Origin: Photobacterium toruni | GTDB taxonomy: Bacteria; Pseudomonadota; Gammaproteobacteria; Enterobacterales; Vibrionaceae | Reading direction: 5' to 3' | Length of the DNA: 64,000 nt | NCBI RefSeq assembly: GCF_024529955.1 | Contig: NZ_AP024855.1 | Span: 558,001-622,000, forward strand | Translations under genes and position numbers: made by a program | In this document: positions 39,156 to 49,231 of the stretch, piece after piece | How positions within the stretch are numbered: position 1 is the stretch's first letter | Layout: every line of letters starts with the position of its first letter | The notes under the pieces: generated by a model | Databases searched by the model: none | What the model saw: only the letters and a program-made list of their open reading frames with translations | What the model was told of the DNA's origin: nothing

Positions 39156-40277
39156 ATGAAAAAGGCTTGCCTTGCGATCGCTACTTGTATATTAACGGTA
39201 TCATGTTCATCATCACCAATACCTAATGGTATTTGTCATTATGTACCACCAACTCATACTAATAATACAACGACGAATAATCATATAGCTCTTACAGAAA
39301 CTCAACGCCAAGCATTGCTTAAATATCTTGAGGGGCAAGTAAAAAAACAATGGGGTAAAGATAATTATTTACAAGCAGGTAAACATCGTTATGTGAAATA
39401 TTTTGATGGTTATCGTACTCGAGCTTATATTGACTTTGATAGTGGTAAAATTTATATTTCAACAGTATCTAGTTATGCTTATAAGAGCACACTTAAAAAA
39501 GCAATTGAAGAAACATTATTAATGCCTGCAGATCCATCACAAGTTGATATCTTTAGTGATAAATCTATTCCTTTAAATGGCAAACCGTTTTTATTAGGTC
39601 AAGTTAAAGATCATCAAAACCAAGACATCCAATGGCCTTGGCGAGCAGGTAAATACGCAGATTACCTGATAGCCAATAAACTTAAAACCAAAAAGCTGAA
39701 ACATGGTACCGCCCATTATGTTGAAATAGATATGGTCAAGAACCATCTTGAACAACGAGAATATCAGTACTCAAATCTTATTCGCCAAGCAGCCAAACGT
39801 TACGATATTGATGAAGATCTCATTTACGCCATAATTAAAACAGAAAGCAGTTTTAATCCCTACGCCGTCAGTCATGCTGGCGCTTATGGATTAATGCAAG
39901 TTATTCCTAAAACAGCAGGTGCTGATGTCTTTAAACTTATTAAAAATAAACCCGGTATTCCAACTAAAGAATATTTATTTAATCCGGCGAATAATATTGA
40001 TACAGGCACGGCCTATTTTTATATTTTAAAGAATCGCTACTTAAAAGAAGTAAAGCACTTAACCACTAAACAATACACTATGATTTCAGCTTATAACGGT
40101 GGTACTGGCGGCGTACTAGCAACATTTGATACTGACCGAAAACAAGCAATGAAAGATATTAACCATTTACAACCCAATCAAGTTTATTGGGCCTTAACCA
40201 ATAAACATCCAAAAGCTGAAGCACGACGTTACTTAGAAAAAGTGCTTAAATTCAAAAAAGAATTTGAATCAATATAA
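39156..40277 (+). CDS. mltC: Membrane-bound lytic murein transglycosylase C
   Basis: A 373-aa lipoprotein (signal CILTVSC, lipidated Cys17) anchored to the outer membrane. The N-terminal MltC domain (about 50-200) has AKRYDIDEDLIYAIIKTESS at its end, leading into the SLT domain (about 205-373) with catalytic Glu in IIKTESSFNPYAVS, HAGAYGLMQVIP, and the AYNGGTGGVL motif. It cleaves the MurNAc-GlcNAc bond of peptidoglycan with formation of 1,6-anhydroMurNAc. The nearby murQ acts on the MurNAc-6-P derived from recycled anhydroMurNAc. The length is close to E. coli MltC (359 aa). Confidence 0.9.
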   Translation: MKKACLAIATCILTVSCSSSPIPNGICHYVPPTHTNNTTTNNHIALTETQRQALLKYLEGQVKKQWGKDNYLQAGKHRYVKYFDGYRTRAYIDFDSGKIYISTVSSYAYKSTLKKAIEETLLMPADPSQVDIFSDKSIPLNGKPFLLGQVKDHQNQDIQWPWRAGKYADYLIANKLKTKKLKHGTAHYVEIDMVKNHLEQREYQYSNLIRQAAKRYDIDEDLIYAIIKTESSFNPYAVSHAGAYGLMQVIPKTAGADVFKLIKNKPGIPTKEYLFNPANNIDTGTAYFYILKNRYLKEVKHLTTKQYTMISAYNGGTGGVLATFDTDRKQAMKDINHLQPNQVYWALTNKHPKAEARRYLEKVLKFKKEFESI

Positions 40278-40298
40278 TTTAACCTTCTTATTTTAAGT

Positions 40299-40328
40299 TA
40301 AACACACACAGCCATACGTGTGTGTTTA
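40299..40328. terminator. Terminator between mltC and murQ
   Basis: The stem acacacac / gtgtgtgt with AAA/TTT extension lies between convergent genes. Confidence 0.75.
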
Positions 40329-40361
40329 TCTCTTATCTTGGTATTACATCATGCTGTAAGC

Positions 40362-41267
40362 TCAACTTAGTTCAGCAATTGCGGGTCGAATATAGCCATT
40401 ATTTTGTTCTAACAATGTTTTCGCCGTATGACTATCAACATTAGTTAATATCATTACAATTGCTGTTTTACAGTGACCATTACACGCTATTAAAGCCATT
40501 TCAGCTTGCTCTCGATCGCATTCAGTTGCTTGCATTACAATCTGCTTTTGGCGTTCAACCAGTTTGGCGTTGGTTGCTTCTACATCAACCATCAAATTGC
40601 CATAAATTTTACCAATACGGATCATCGCGCCCGTGGTTAGCATATTAAGCACTAATTTTTGCGCAGTACCCGCTTTCATTCGAGAAGATCCCGTTACAAC
40701 TTCAGCGCCAACAACAGGTGTGATCACAATATCAGCCGCTGCTGTCATTGGGCTTTGAGGATTACAACTTACACAAGCGACAGTCGCATTGACAGAACTG
40801 GCATAAGCCATTGCCCCTAATACATAAGGAGTACGACCACTGGCAGCAATACCAACCAGAATATCATTAGCTGAAAAATTGATTGCTTTTAGATCTTCAG
40901 TTCCCATTTCCGCGTTATCTTCTGCGTTTTCAACCGCTTTTAAAATAGCTTGATGACCACCTGCAATTAAACCTACCACTTGCTCTGGCGCACTACCATA
41001 GGTTGGCGGACATTCACTAGCGTCAAGAATACCTAATCGCCCAGAGGTACCAGCACCAACATAAACTAAACGTCCGCCTTGTAAAAAAGCAGCAGCTATC
41101 GCATCAACGGCTTGAGCAATAGCTGGCAAGGTTTGTTCAACAGCCAATGCTACTTTCTTATCTTCATCATTGATAACTTTTAGCATCTCTAACGTTGATA
41201 ACGTATCGATTGCCTCGCTAGCACTATTTCGGCTTTCAGTCACTAATTTCGTTAAATAAATTTGCAT
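40362..41267 (-). CDS. murQ: N-acetylmuramic acid 6-phosphate etherase MurQ
   Basis: This 301-aa SIS-domain enzyme removes lactate from MurNAc-6-P to give GlcNAc-6-P, a step in peptidoglycan recycling. Signatures: [20 protein letters not shown] (phosphate binding and active site), [18 protein letters not shown], and [22 protein letters not shown]-terminal UBA-like helical part ([20 protein letters not shown]) completes the usual length. It starts at MQIYLTKL with AGAG 8 nt upstream. It is monocistronic here, without an adjacent murP transporter or murR regulator. Confidence 0.96.
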   Translation of the reverse strand: MQIYLTKLVTESRNSASEAIDTLSTLEMLKVINDEDKKVALAVEQTLPAIAQAVDAIAAAFLQGGRLVYVGAGTSGRLGILDASECPPTYGSAPEQVVGLIAGGHQAILKAVENAEDNAEMGTEDLKAINFSANDILVGIAASGRTPYVLGAMAYASSVNATVACVSCNPQSPMTAAADIVITPVVGAEVVTGSSRMKAGTAQKLVLNMLTTGAMIRIGKIYGNLMVDVEATNAKLVERQKQIVMQATECDREQAEMALIACNGHCKTAIVMILTNVDSHTAKTLLEQNNGYIRPAIAELS

Positions 41268-41707
41268 GATAACGCTCTAAAATCAATAATATTAGTGATA
41301 GCATAACGTATACGTATGGCTATTAAATAATAATTTAATGACCAATTATTTATTCCTGTCGATTATGCTAACAATGTCTGTTCTATACCGACTAAACTTA
41401 TAATGATCCTCGCAATATAAATAACACCATATTTATCCAAACCTAAAAAATAATGCGCCTAGAATGAATAAGTAAATTCATTGATAATCAATAGCTCGTT
41501 ATATTTTTACTAAAAATGTACAAATTATGCACTGTTAACAATTAAAATATCAAAAGAGAATGGAACCACCGACATTGCAAAATGTCACACTGTATAATAG
41601 ACAACATAACGAATTTTTCAGCGAAAACTATAAAAAGTAAATTTCATTTTACGAATAATCACAGCTGAATTTATCTTTCATGACTACGGATAGAAACTGA
41701 AGAAACA
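41268..41707. other. Divergent intergenic region murQ / AsmA-family gene
   Basis: About 440 nt without a gene. It holds the promoter at 41,569-41,598 and the murQ promoter on the other strand. Confidence 0.55.
41569..41598 (+). promoter_or_regulatory. Possible sigma-70 promoter of the AsmA-family gene
   Basis: CCGACA and a perfect TATAAT are separated by 18 nt, about 100 nt before the ATG. Confidence 0.5.
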
Positions 41708-44700
41708 ATGACTCAAGATATCCCCCAAATAACACCTAAGGTTCATAAAAAAAAGACACTAAAAAAAGTGGCATTATGGACAATGATCGCACTATTAACG
41801 CCGATTGTTACAATCTCTGGCATCTTAGCTTATGGCGTTAAATTTGACCTCAGTTCACATCGTACTGAAATCAATCAATGGTTAAGCAAAACCCTTGATC
41901 GTAAAACAGAGATAAAAGGCAATATGGCAGTCACCCTATCATTTAGTCCTGAGATAGAATTAAGTGATGTGACTATTGCTAATCTAAAATCAATGCCATG
42001 GCAACCCATGTTAAAATCGGGTTACATTGCGGCCAAAGTGTCAGTATTACCATTATTACAAAACACCCTTAAGATTGATTATCTTGACCTTAACGATATC
42101 TCATTAAATTTACTACGAGATCAACAAGGTAAAGAAAACTGGGTATTCACTCAACCATCAACAACATCAAAACCGTCAGCAATATCATCAGCTTTTAAAT
42201 TAGTATTAAGTAACAATATCACCGCAAATAAAATTCGAGTGAATTATGAAGACCAAACAAAAGGCGCTTATTACAGCGGTTATCTTGATCACTTGGCACT
42301 AACAAAACCTGATAAATGGTTATTAGTGACAAAAGGTGACGCGATGGGCAGTGAATACAATCTTTCATTGACTGGCGATTTACAAAAACTGATTAATAAT
42401 CAACATGGTCAATTATTTGCAAAAGGCAGCTTTGCTGGTGCTGAATTAGATGTTGACGCCAACATTACACCGTTTAGTAGCAGTGATAACTCGACAGCTA
42501 ATATCAGTTTACATTGGAAAAATACTAGCCAAATTTCAAATCTACTCGATCTTGATTTACAACATGTAGCCCCCCTTTCACTCACAACAGAACTCATAGC
42601 ATCCAATAAGGGATTTGCATTTAATGATATTCAAGTGCGTAGTCCTATTACGACGGCAAATGGCCACATCAATGTTCGTTTTGCTCAAAATATGCAGCAC
42701 TTAAATATTATTGAAGGTAAATTAGATATTCCCGTTATCGACCTTCGTCCATGGCTACAACCGCAACCACAAATGATGCGGGGGATGATGTATGCTACTG
42801 CACCACAACAATCACCACTACAAAAAGCACTTAATCAATGGCTAGTGAAAACTCAAACTCACTTTGGCTTAACCATTGGCACTATTAAAGGCTTAGGTAC
42901 GCCTGTTAATTCGATTTCACTTAAGATTAATGGTGAAAATGGTAAATTATCAGCACCAATGGCTGCCAATATTGCAAATGTTCCATTCACGGGTAATGCC
43001 CGCATTGATGCAACACAATGGACCTCAAAGGTTGATGTTACTTTAGGTGCTAAAAATTCATCATTAGGCGAAATGGCGGGTTGGATTTCAGGCTTACCTA
43101 ACGCAACCGGTCACCTTAAAAATGCCCAGCTGCAATTGACAACAGAAGGCACTAAACTGCAACAGTGGCTGGATAACAGTCAGCTTGGACTTTCTATTAA
43201 TCATGCCAATGTAAACTGGGGGGCCAAAGCCTCATTTGCTATTGATAAAGCACAGTTACACTCGGGAATGGAACAACCGTTTAGCTCAAATATTAGCGGT
43301 AAAATAATGGATATTCCGGTTAATATTGCAGCCAAAGCGGGAACATTAGCTGATATTATTAATCATCGAGATTGGTCACCATCACTGCATTTTTCAAGCC
43401 CCGTATTGGATATAAAAGCACAGGGAAAGTTAATTAACACCCACTGGCAGCAAGGTAGTTGGTTTGATGTTAGCGTTCACAGTAATGACGCAGGAAAACT
43501 AAGCCCATGGCTTGGTACTCGCAAAACCATCCACGGTAAACTTAATTTCAAAGGTAAACTCACCAATAATGGTCAATGGCTCGATCTTGATATTCCAGAT
43601 ATCACGCTACTTAACAGTCAGGGGAAGTTAAATTTACAATGGCAACTATTACACGATCAGCCATTTTTGAAATTAAATAGCCAATTCAGTACGCTTGATT
43701 TTACTCAATTAAGCCAATTTATTAATAAAACAAGCTTACCTAAAGTCGAACAAACCGTACCAACTCAAGGGGTTAATCTTGATGTACCCATTTTAAGCAA
43801 TAAAATTGTCATTGCCGATGCTGATGTGAATTTACATGTTAATAAAATGCTGTGGGCGCAACAACAAGTCGATGATATGGCATTTAAAGGCAAAGTGCGA
43901 AACGGCAAACTCAGCACATCACCATTTAGCGCTCGTTATGCTGGCAGTATTTATAACGGTGATATTGCGTTTGATATTAATAATCAAACCATTAATTCAC
44001 AACTACATTTAGCGGTAAACAAACCCAATATAGGGCGTATTTTACAGCAATTTAATATCGTCAATAATCTTGGTATGAGCTTAGATAGCGCCAAACTTGC
44101 CGTTTCATTATCAGGTCGAACACTGCTAGAGTTAATGGAGCAGGCAAAAATTGATGCTCAACTCAATGGCGGTAAATTAAAACTCTCTGATAGTTACACT
44201 GGTAAAGCCTTTAATATTGCATTAAATCAAGGCCACTTTATTACAGGGCCAAATACAGCAACCCACCTTACCCTTGATGGGCAAGCCGCTAATAAGCCCG
44301 TCGCAATCACACTAGATTCCATCTCTTTGAAACAAGCCAATGATGGTCGTACATCCATTCCCATCGCATTGAATGCGAGTGTTGGCGACATCAAATTTAA
44401 TGCTCAATCACAAGTTGTGTTACCGATTGATCCTAAAAAACTCAATCTAACCTTTGAAGCAACGACACCTAACTTAAACCGCTTTAATGAGTTTACAGGT
44501 ATAAAATTACCACCTTATGGCCCAGTAAAAATCGCCGCATCATTATCAATGAATAATGTCGGCTACCATCTGCGTGACATGCTAATCAAGGTTGGCAGCA
44601 GTACCCTTAAAGGCTATGGTGATTTTTTACCTCCACTAAAAGGTGATGGTCACAATCGCCCTGATATAAAGCTGGTATTAAATGCACCGTTTATTCAGAT

Positions 44701-45628
44701 TAATGATTTCAAACTTAAAAACTGGCAAGCATGGCTACCAGAAGACAAAAAATCAAAGCCCGTTATTGTCTCTAAACAACAACCTGTCGACGCCATTAGC
44801 CCACAAGGATTAAATTTATTCAATGCTGATTTTAAACTCAATGTCAGTAATGTGCGTTCAGGTAAAGATTGGTTAGGTGCGGGTAAATTAGATTGGACGT
44901 TAAAAAATGGCTTATTAACACTGAAACCGTTACACATTCAGTTACCTGGTGGAGATATTAATATTGACGGCTCAGTAGTACCTAAAGGCGACAAATTTGC
45001 CATCAAACTCAATGGACTAGTGAAGAATTTTGATTATGGCATTATCGCCCGTCGTCTTGATCCAACGACAAAGATGCATGGTAAAATCAGTGCTAAATTT
45101 GACTTAAGCAGTATTGCCAACACCCCTGAAAGCTTAATGAATAATGCCAATGGGTTTATTGGGTTTGCAGCATGGCCTAAAGCTTACCAAGCGAACCTTA
45201 TTGATCTTTGGGCTGTTAGCTTGGCCGATGCGGTGTTACCCACATTTACCACTAAAGATAATTCGGTACTTAACTGTGTCGCAGGTGGTTTTAATGTACA
45301 TAATGGCAATATAAAGCAACGTGATTTATTACTTGATACCTCACGTATTCAAGTTCATGGCGCATTTGACGCTAGTTATAAAAAACGTGACTTTAACTTA
45401 TACTTATCGCCACGATCTAAAAAAGCACAGATCTTTAGCCTTCAAACCCCGGTTGAAGTGCATGGTACTTTTGAGAAATTCAACCTTGAAATACCCTTAT
45501 CGGCCATTTTTGAAACATCTATACGCTTTACGACAAGCCCAATAATAGCGCCACTACAATGGTTATTTGAAAAACCAATCGCCGCTAATGGAAGTGCTGA
45601 ATGTCAACGAATTTGGCAAGCGCAATAA
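41708..45628 (+). CDS. AsmA-family inner-membrane/periplasmic protein
   Basis: A 1,306-aa protein with one N-terminal membrane anchor (about 20-45, VALWTMIALLTPIVTISGIL) and a long periplasmic part of alternating beta-strands. The first 200 residues show the AsmA N-terminal pattern (LDRKTEIKGNMAVTLSFSPEIELSDVTIAN; YIAAKVSVLPLL; IDYLDLNDISLNLLR). The C-terminal AsmA_2-like region runs from about 1,060 to 1,306. Family members (AsmA, YhdP, YdbH, TamB) form bridges that move phospholipids between the inner and outer membranes. At this length it is twice the size of E. coli AsmA and close to YhdP, so it may be a full bridge. The ATG follows GAAG. It ends at its own terminator. Confidence 0.88.
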   Translation: MTQDIPQITPKVHKKKTLKKVALWTMIALLTPIVTISGILAYGVKFDLSSHRTEINQWLSKTLDRKTEIKGNMAVTLSFSPEIELSDVTIANLKSMPWQPMLKSGYIAAKVSVLPLLQNTLKIDYLDLNDISLNLLRDQQGKENWVFTQPSTTSKPSAISSAFKLVLSNNITANKIRVNYEDQTKGAYYSGYLDHLALTKPDKWLLVTKGDAMGSEYNLSLTGDLQKLINNQHGQLFAKGSFAGAELDVDANITPFSSSDNSTANISLHWKNTSQISNLLDLDLQHVAPLSLTTELIASNKGFAFNDIQVRSPITTANGHINVRFAQNMQHLNIIEGKLDIPVIDLRPWLQPQPQMMRGMMYATAPQQSPLQKALNQWLVKTQTHFGLTIGTIKGLGTPVNSISLKINGENGKLSAPMAANIANVPFTGNARIDATQWTSKVDVTLGAKNSSLGEMAGWISGLPNATGHLKNAQLQLTTEGTKLQQWLDNSQLGLSINHANVNWGAKASFAIDKAQLHSGMEQPFSSNISGKIMDIPVNIAAKAGTLADIINHRDWSPSLHFSSPVLDIKAQGKLINTHWQQGSWFDVSVHSNDAGKLSPWLGTRKTIHGKLNFKGKLTNNGQWLDLDIPDITLLNSQGKLNLQWQLLHDQPFLKLNSQFSTLDFTQLSQFINKTSLPKVEQTVPTQGVNLDVPILSNKIVIADADVNLHVNKMLWAQQQVDDMAFKGKVRNGKLSTSPFSARYAGSIYNGDIAFDINNQTINSQLHLAVNKPNIGRILQQFNIVNNLGMSLDSAKLAVSLSGRTLLELMEQAKIDAQLNGGKLKLSDSYTGKAFNIALNQGHFITGPNTATHLTLDGQAANKPVAITLDSISLKQANDGRTSIPIALNASVGDIKFNAQSQVVLPIDPKKLNLTFEATTPNLNRFNEFTGIKLPPYGPVKIAASLSMNNVGYHLRDMLIKVGSSTLKGYGDFLPPLKGDGHNRPDIKLVLNAPFIQINDFKLKNWQAWLPEDKKSKPVIVSKQQPVDAISPQGLNLFNADFKLNVSNVRSGKDWLGAGKLDWTLKNGLLTLKPLHIQLPGGDINIDGSVVPKGDKFAIKLNGLVKNFDYGIIARRLDPTTKMHGKISAKFDLSSIANTPESLMNNANGFIGFAAWPKAYQANLIDLWAVSLADAVLPTFTTKDNSVLNCVAGGFNVHNGNIKQRDLLLDTSRIQVHGAFDASYKKRDFNLYLSPRSKKAQIFSLQTPVEVHGTFEKFNLEIPLSAIFETSIRFTTSPIIAPLQWLFEKPIAANGSAECQRIWQAQ

Positions 45629-45657
45629 ATTGTTAAGAGAAGAAAATATGTAACGTT

Positions 45658-45686
45658 AAAAAGATGGATGCTAAGTCCATCTTTTT
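45658..45686 (+). terminator. Terminator of the AsmA-family gene
   Basis: An 11-bp stem aaaaagatgga / tccatcttttt with an eight-T run. Confidence 0.93.
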
Positions 45687-45720
45687 TTTATTTGAAAACA
45701 ATGAACCCTCGCCTTACTAT

Positions 45721-45736
45721 GATGTAATAAAGACAT
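45721..45736. promoter_or_regulatory. NorR-type site upstream of norR
   Basis: GTAATAAAGAC (45,724-45,734) fits GT-N7-AC and sits in the inverted repeat GATGT/ACATC. It is 45 bp before the norR start, near a TATAAA-like -10, so autorepression is possible. Confidence 0.55.
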
Positions 45737-45780
45737 CAATTTCATCTGTTATAAAATAATCCTATTTCTACGAGGTTATT

Positions 45781-47304
45781 ATGAATTCCAAACTCGATAA
45801 TGTACTACTCAACATTGCCCTTAACCTCAGTGCTAACCTCGCCAGTGATCAACATTATCAACATTTAATTGATGGTATCGATCAAGTTTTTCCTTGTGAT
45901 GCCAGTGCCTTATTTATATTGGACAAACAAGGTTTATTAACGCCTGTTGCAGTTAAAGGTTTATCTCCTGCTGTATTAGGTCGTCGTTTTTATCCTCAAG
46001 CTCATCCTCGCTTAGAAGCCATTATGGCCAGTAAGCAACCAGTACGTTTTGATGCTGATAGCGCTTTACCCGATCCCTTTGATGGTATTTTACTGAACGA
46101 ACAACAAACTATTGATATTCATGATTGCTTAGGCTGCAGCCTCTATGTAGAAGGCCAATTAGTTGGTGTATTGACATTAGATTCACTCACTGTTGGCGCA
46201 TTTGATGATATTGAAACTGTTGCTATTGAAATGTTTGCTGCTTTAGCGGCGGCAACACTACGTAACATAGCTCAATTTAATGCTCTTAAAGATCAAAATA
46301 AAAAACAAAAATCACTCACGGATACTTTGATTCAACAAGCCCGATCACAACAAGGGGAAATGGTAGGGATTAGCCCTGTAATGCAGCGATTACGCACCAA
46401 TATTGCCACTGTCGCAAAATCTAACTATGCAGTATTGATCAGTGGTGAAACGGGTACAGGTAAAGAACTCGTTGCTCATGAAATTCATGCTCAATCTGCA
46501 CGCGCAGATACACCAATGATTTATGTTAACTGTGCAGCACTACCAGAAGGATTAGCCGAAAGTGAGCTGTTTGGTCATGTAAAAGGCGCATTCACTGGCG
46601 CAAACAGCCATCGAGCAGGTAAATTTGAGTTAGCAGATGGAGGAACGCTCTTTTTAGATGAAATTGGCGAATTACCGCTACTTTTACAAGCAAAATTATT
46701 ACGCGTGATCCAACAAGGAGAACTGCAACGTGTCGGCAGTGACCAACATTTACATGTTAATGTTCGCATTATCGCAGCAACCAACCGTCAATTAGAGGCC
46801 GAAGTCGAGCTTGGTCATTTTCGTGCAGATTTATATCACCGCCTTAATGTCTTCCCTATCTTTGTGCCTTCCCTGCGTGAACGTCATGATGATATTCCTG
46901 TATTAGCAGGTTATTTACTTGAAAAAGTGCGCCATCAATTTAATATTCCTAATCTACATATTCATCCCAAAGTATTAAGCATGCTTGAAGCTAAGTCATG
47001 GCCAGGTAATATTCGTGAATTAGAACATACACTTACACGTGCAGCATTACGGGCCATTCAAGAGGAACAAACAACAATTACAGGTCAATATTTTGATCTC
47101 CCCCTTGGTGGTGATGTAAAAAACACATCAAGGTTTTTCCCTGAACAATCACAACCAATGCGCCAATTAGTCGAAGAGTATCAAAAACAACTCATTGAGC
47201 ACATACTTGAAAAAAAACATAAAAATTGGGCAAAATCAGCTGAGTTTCTGCAAATGGATCGTGGAAATCTTTATCGTATGGGAAAAAAACTGGGGATCAA
47301 ATAG
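45781..47304 (+). CDS. norR: Nitric oxide-responsive sigma-54 activator NorR
   Basis: A full-length 507-aa NorR. The N-terminal GAF domain (about 1-170) carries the residues that bind the non-haem iron NO sensor in E. coli NorR: the ADSALPDPFDG segment with two Asp, the Cys in DCLGCSLYVEG, and the Asp in LTLDSL. The AAA+ domain has GETGTGKE (222-229), GAFTGA (269-274) and GTLFLDEIGE. The Fis-like HTH is at about 465-507 (NWAKSAEFLQMDRGNLYRMG). NO binding relieves GAF repression, and the hexamer then remodels sigma-54 RNA polymerase. The ribosome-binding site GAGG is 6 nt upstream. The downstream hcp has matching NorR-type sites and a sigma-54 promoter. Confidence 0.95.
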   Translation: MNSKLDNVLLNIALNLSANLASDQHYQHLIDGIDQVFPCDASALFILDKQGLLTPVAVKGLSPAVLGRRFYPQAHPRLEAIMASKQPVRFDADSALPDPFDGILLNEQQTIDIHDCLGCSLYVEGQLVGVLTLDSLTVGAFDDIETVAIEMFAALAAATLRNIAQFNALKDQNKKQKSLTDTLIQQARSQQGEMVGISPVMQRLRTNIATVAKSNYAVLISGETGTGKELVAHEIHAQSARADTPMIYVNCAALPEGLAESELFGHVKGAFTGANSHRAGKFELADGGTLFLDEIGELPLLLQAKLLRVIQQGELQRVGSDQHLHVNVRIIAATNRQLEAEVELGHFRADLYHRLNVFPIFVPSLRERHDDIPVLAGYLLEKVRHQFNIPNLHIHPKVLSMLEAKSWPGNIRELEHTLTRAALRAIQEEQTTITGQYFDLPLGGDVKNTSRFFPEQSQPMRQLVEEYQKQLIEHILEKKHKNWAKSAEFLQMDRGNLYRMGKKLGIK

Positions 47305-47359
47305 TATCAATACTGAACTAATGATGTCATATACACAACAACAATGATGTCTTTATAAC
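47304..47359. promoter_or_regulatory. NorR-type site array upstream of hcp
   Basis: GTCATATACAC at 47,326-47,336 and GTCTTTATAAC at 47,349-47,359 both fit GT-N7-AC, 23 bp apart. A degenerate third site (GTATCAATACT, ending CT) lies at 47,304-47,314, 22 bp further upstream, at the end of norR. Confidence 0.65.
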
Positions 47360-47412
47360 AACACGCACAAATACAAAATAAAATAAACTCAATAAAAACA
47401 ACAATATAAAAA

Positions 47413-47429
47413 CTGGCACAGTTAATGCT
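47413..47429 (+). promoter_or_regulatory. Sigma-54 (-24/-12) promoter of hcp
   Basis: CTGGCACAGTTAATGCT matches YTGGCAC-N5-TTGCW with a perfect -24 and an ATGCT -12, about 54 bp downstream of the last NorR-type site. Confidence 0.85.
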
Positions 47430-47483
47430 AAGTAGTGATTAGATCATATTTATAATTAAATAATCAAACGCTGGAGCTTTTTC

Positions 47484-49145
47484 ATGTTTTGTATTCAATG
47501 TGAACAGACAATAGAAACACCGATCAAAAAGGGCTGTTCTTACGCCGCAGGTATGTGTGGTAAAACTGCTGAAATTTCAGATCTACAAGATGTGTTAGTT
47601 TATACCTTACAGGGAGTATCATACTGGGCAGATCTTGCGCAGACGTTTGATATTGTTGATGACGAAATTAACCATTGGGCACCGCGTGCATTCTTTTCAA
47701 CGCTAACCAATGTTAACTTTGATCGTGATCGCATTCTAGCACTAACAAATCTTGCAGCGAGTTATAAGGCACGTTTAACACAAGCCGTAACAGCAGCAAT
47801 GACTCTTGCACAACAACCATTACCTACCCTACCGGCAGTGGCTGAATTTGAATTACCAGATAACATTGACGCTATCTTGGCATTAGCACCACAGGTTGCA
47901 GTTAACCGCGGTTATGAAACGATCAGTGAAGATGTGATTGGTTTACGCTTATTATGCTTATATGGTCTAAAAGGCGCTGCAGCTTATATGGAGCATGCGC
48001 GAGTATTAGAACAAACAGATAACGCTATTTATGCACAATACCATCACATCATGGGTTGGTTAGGCACAGATCCTACTGATCTTAATGCATTACTTGAGTG
48101 TTCAATGGAAATTGGTCTAATGAACTACAAAGTAATGGAGATGCTTGATTTAGGCGAAACCAATACTTTTGGTCATCCCGTACCAAGCCAAGTTAACGTT
48201 AAGCCAATTCAGGGCAAATGTATTTTAGTATCAGGTCATGATTTGCATGATCTTGAAAAAATTCTACAACAAACTGAAGGCAAGGGTATTAATGTTTACA
48301 CCAATGGTGAAATGTTACCAGCTCACAGCTACCCAGAACTCAAAAAATATCCTCACTTAGTGGGTAACTATGGTAGTGCTTGGCAGAATCAGCAGCTTGA
48401 ATTTGCGAATTTCCCTGGCGCAATCGTAATGACATCAAACTGCTTAATTAACCCAAATGTAGGTCAATATGCAGATCGTATCTTTACACGCAGCATCGTA
48501 GCATGGCCTGGTGTCGCGCACATTGATGGTGATGATTTTGCTCAAGTTATTGATTGTGCATTAGCACTAGATGGCTTTAAGCACACAGAAATCGAACATA
48601 TGATCACTATCGGTTTTGGTCGTAATGCATTAATGGCAGCCGCACCTGCTGTTATCGATCAAGTTAAACAAGGTAATATCGGCCACTTCTTCCTTGTTGG
48701 TGGTTGTGATGGTGATAAAGCAGAACGCAGTTACTACACTGATTTTGCAGCACAAGTCCCTCAAGACTCAGTAATCTTAACCTTAGCTTGTGGTAAATAT
48801 CGCTTTAATAAAAATAACTTTGGCGATATTAATGGCATTCCTCGTTTACTCGATGTAGGCCAATGTAATGATGCTTATTCTGCTATTCAATTAGCACTCG
48901 CATTAGCGAAAGAGTTTGATTGTGGTATCAACGAGTTACCACTAACGTTAGTATTATCTTGGTTTGAACAAAAAGCGATTGTGATCTTATTGACCTTATT
49001 TGCATTGGGTGTCAAAGGTATCTACACAGGTCCAACAGCTCCTGCATTTTTAACTGATAATCTACTGGCAATTATTGCTGAAAAATTCGATATGCGTCCA
49101 ATCTCAACGCCAGAGGAAGATCTTAAAACTATCTTAGGCGCGTAA
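47484..49145 (+). CDS. hcp: Hybrid cluster protein / hydroxylamine reductase Hcp
   Basis: A 553-aa class II Hcp. The N-terminal four-Cys cluster motif is [18 protein letters not shown] with Cys3, Cys6, Cys18 and Cys25, the spacing of the E. coli-type protein that holds [2Fe-2S]. The hybrid [4Fe-2O-2S] cluster ligands lie further on ([33 protein letters not shown] [21 protein letters not shown]). It reduces NO or hydroxylamine and is linked to protein S-nitrosylation in E. coli. GGAG is 8 nt upstream of the ATG. NorR and sigma-54 control are predicted from the upstream sites. Confidence 0.97.
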   Translation: MFCIQCEQTIETPIKKGCSYAAGMCGKTAEISDLQDVLVYTLQGVSYWADLAQTFDIVDDEINHWAPRAFFSTLTNVNFDRDRILALTNLAASYKARLTQAVTAAMTLAQQPLPTLPAVAEFELPDNIDAILALAPQVAVNRGYETISEDVIGLRLLCLYGLKGAAAYMEHARVLEQTDNAIYAQYHHIMGWLGTDPTDLNALLECSMEIGLMNYKVMEMLDLGETNTFGHPVPSQVNVKPIQGKCILVSGHDLHDLEKILQQTEGKGINVYTNGEMLPAHSYPELKKYPHLVGNYGSAWQNQQLEFANFPGAIVMTSNCLINPNVGQYADRIFTRSIVAWPGVAHIDGDDFAQVIDCALALDGFKHTEIEHMITIGFGRNALMAAAPAVIDQVKQGNIGHFFLVGGCDGDKAERSYYTDFAAQVPQDSVILTLACGKYRFNKNNFGDINGIPRLLDVGQCNDAYSAIQLALALAKEFDCGINELPLTLVLSWFEQKAIVILLTLFALGVKGIYTGPTAPAFLTDNLLAIIAEKFDMRPISTPEEDLKTILGA

Positions 49146-49166
49146 TCTCAAGCACATAATATTATT

Positions 49167-49200
49167 GCCTCTGCTATTTATTTAAATAGCAGAGGCTTTA
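49167..49200 (+). terminator. Perfect 13-bp hairpin between hcp and hcr
   Basis: gcctctgctattt (49,167-49,179) pairs with aaatagcagaggc (49,184-49,196) around a 4-nt loop. It is followed by tttatttatt. It resembles a partial terminator or a 3'-end stabiliser inside the operon. Confidence 0.8.
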
Positions 49201-49231
49201 TTTATTCATCTCGTTTTTTATAGGTATGATA

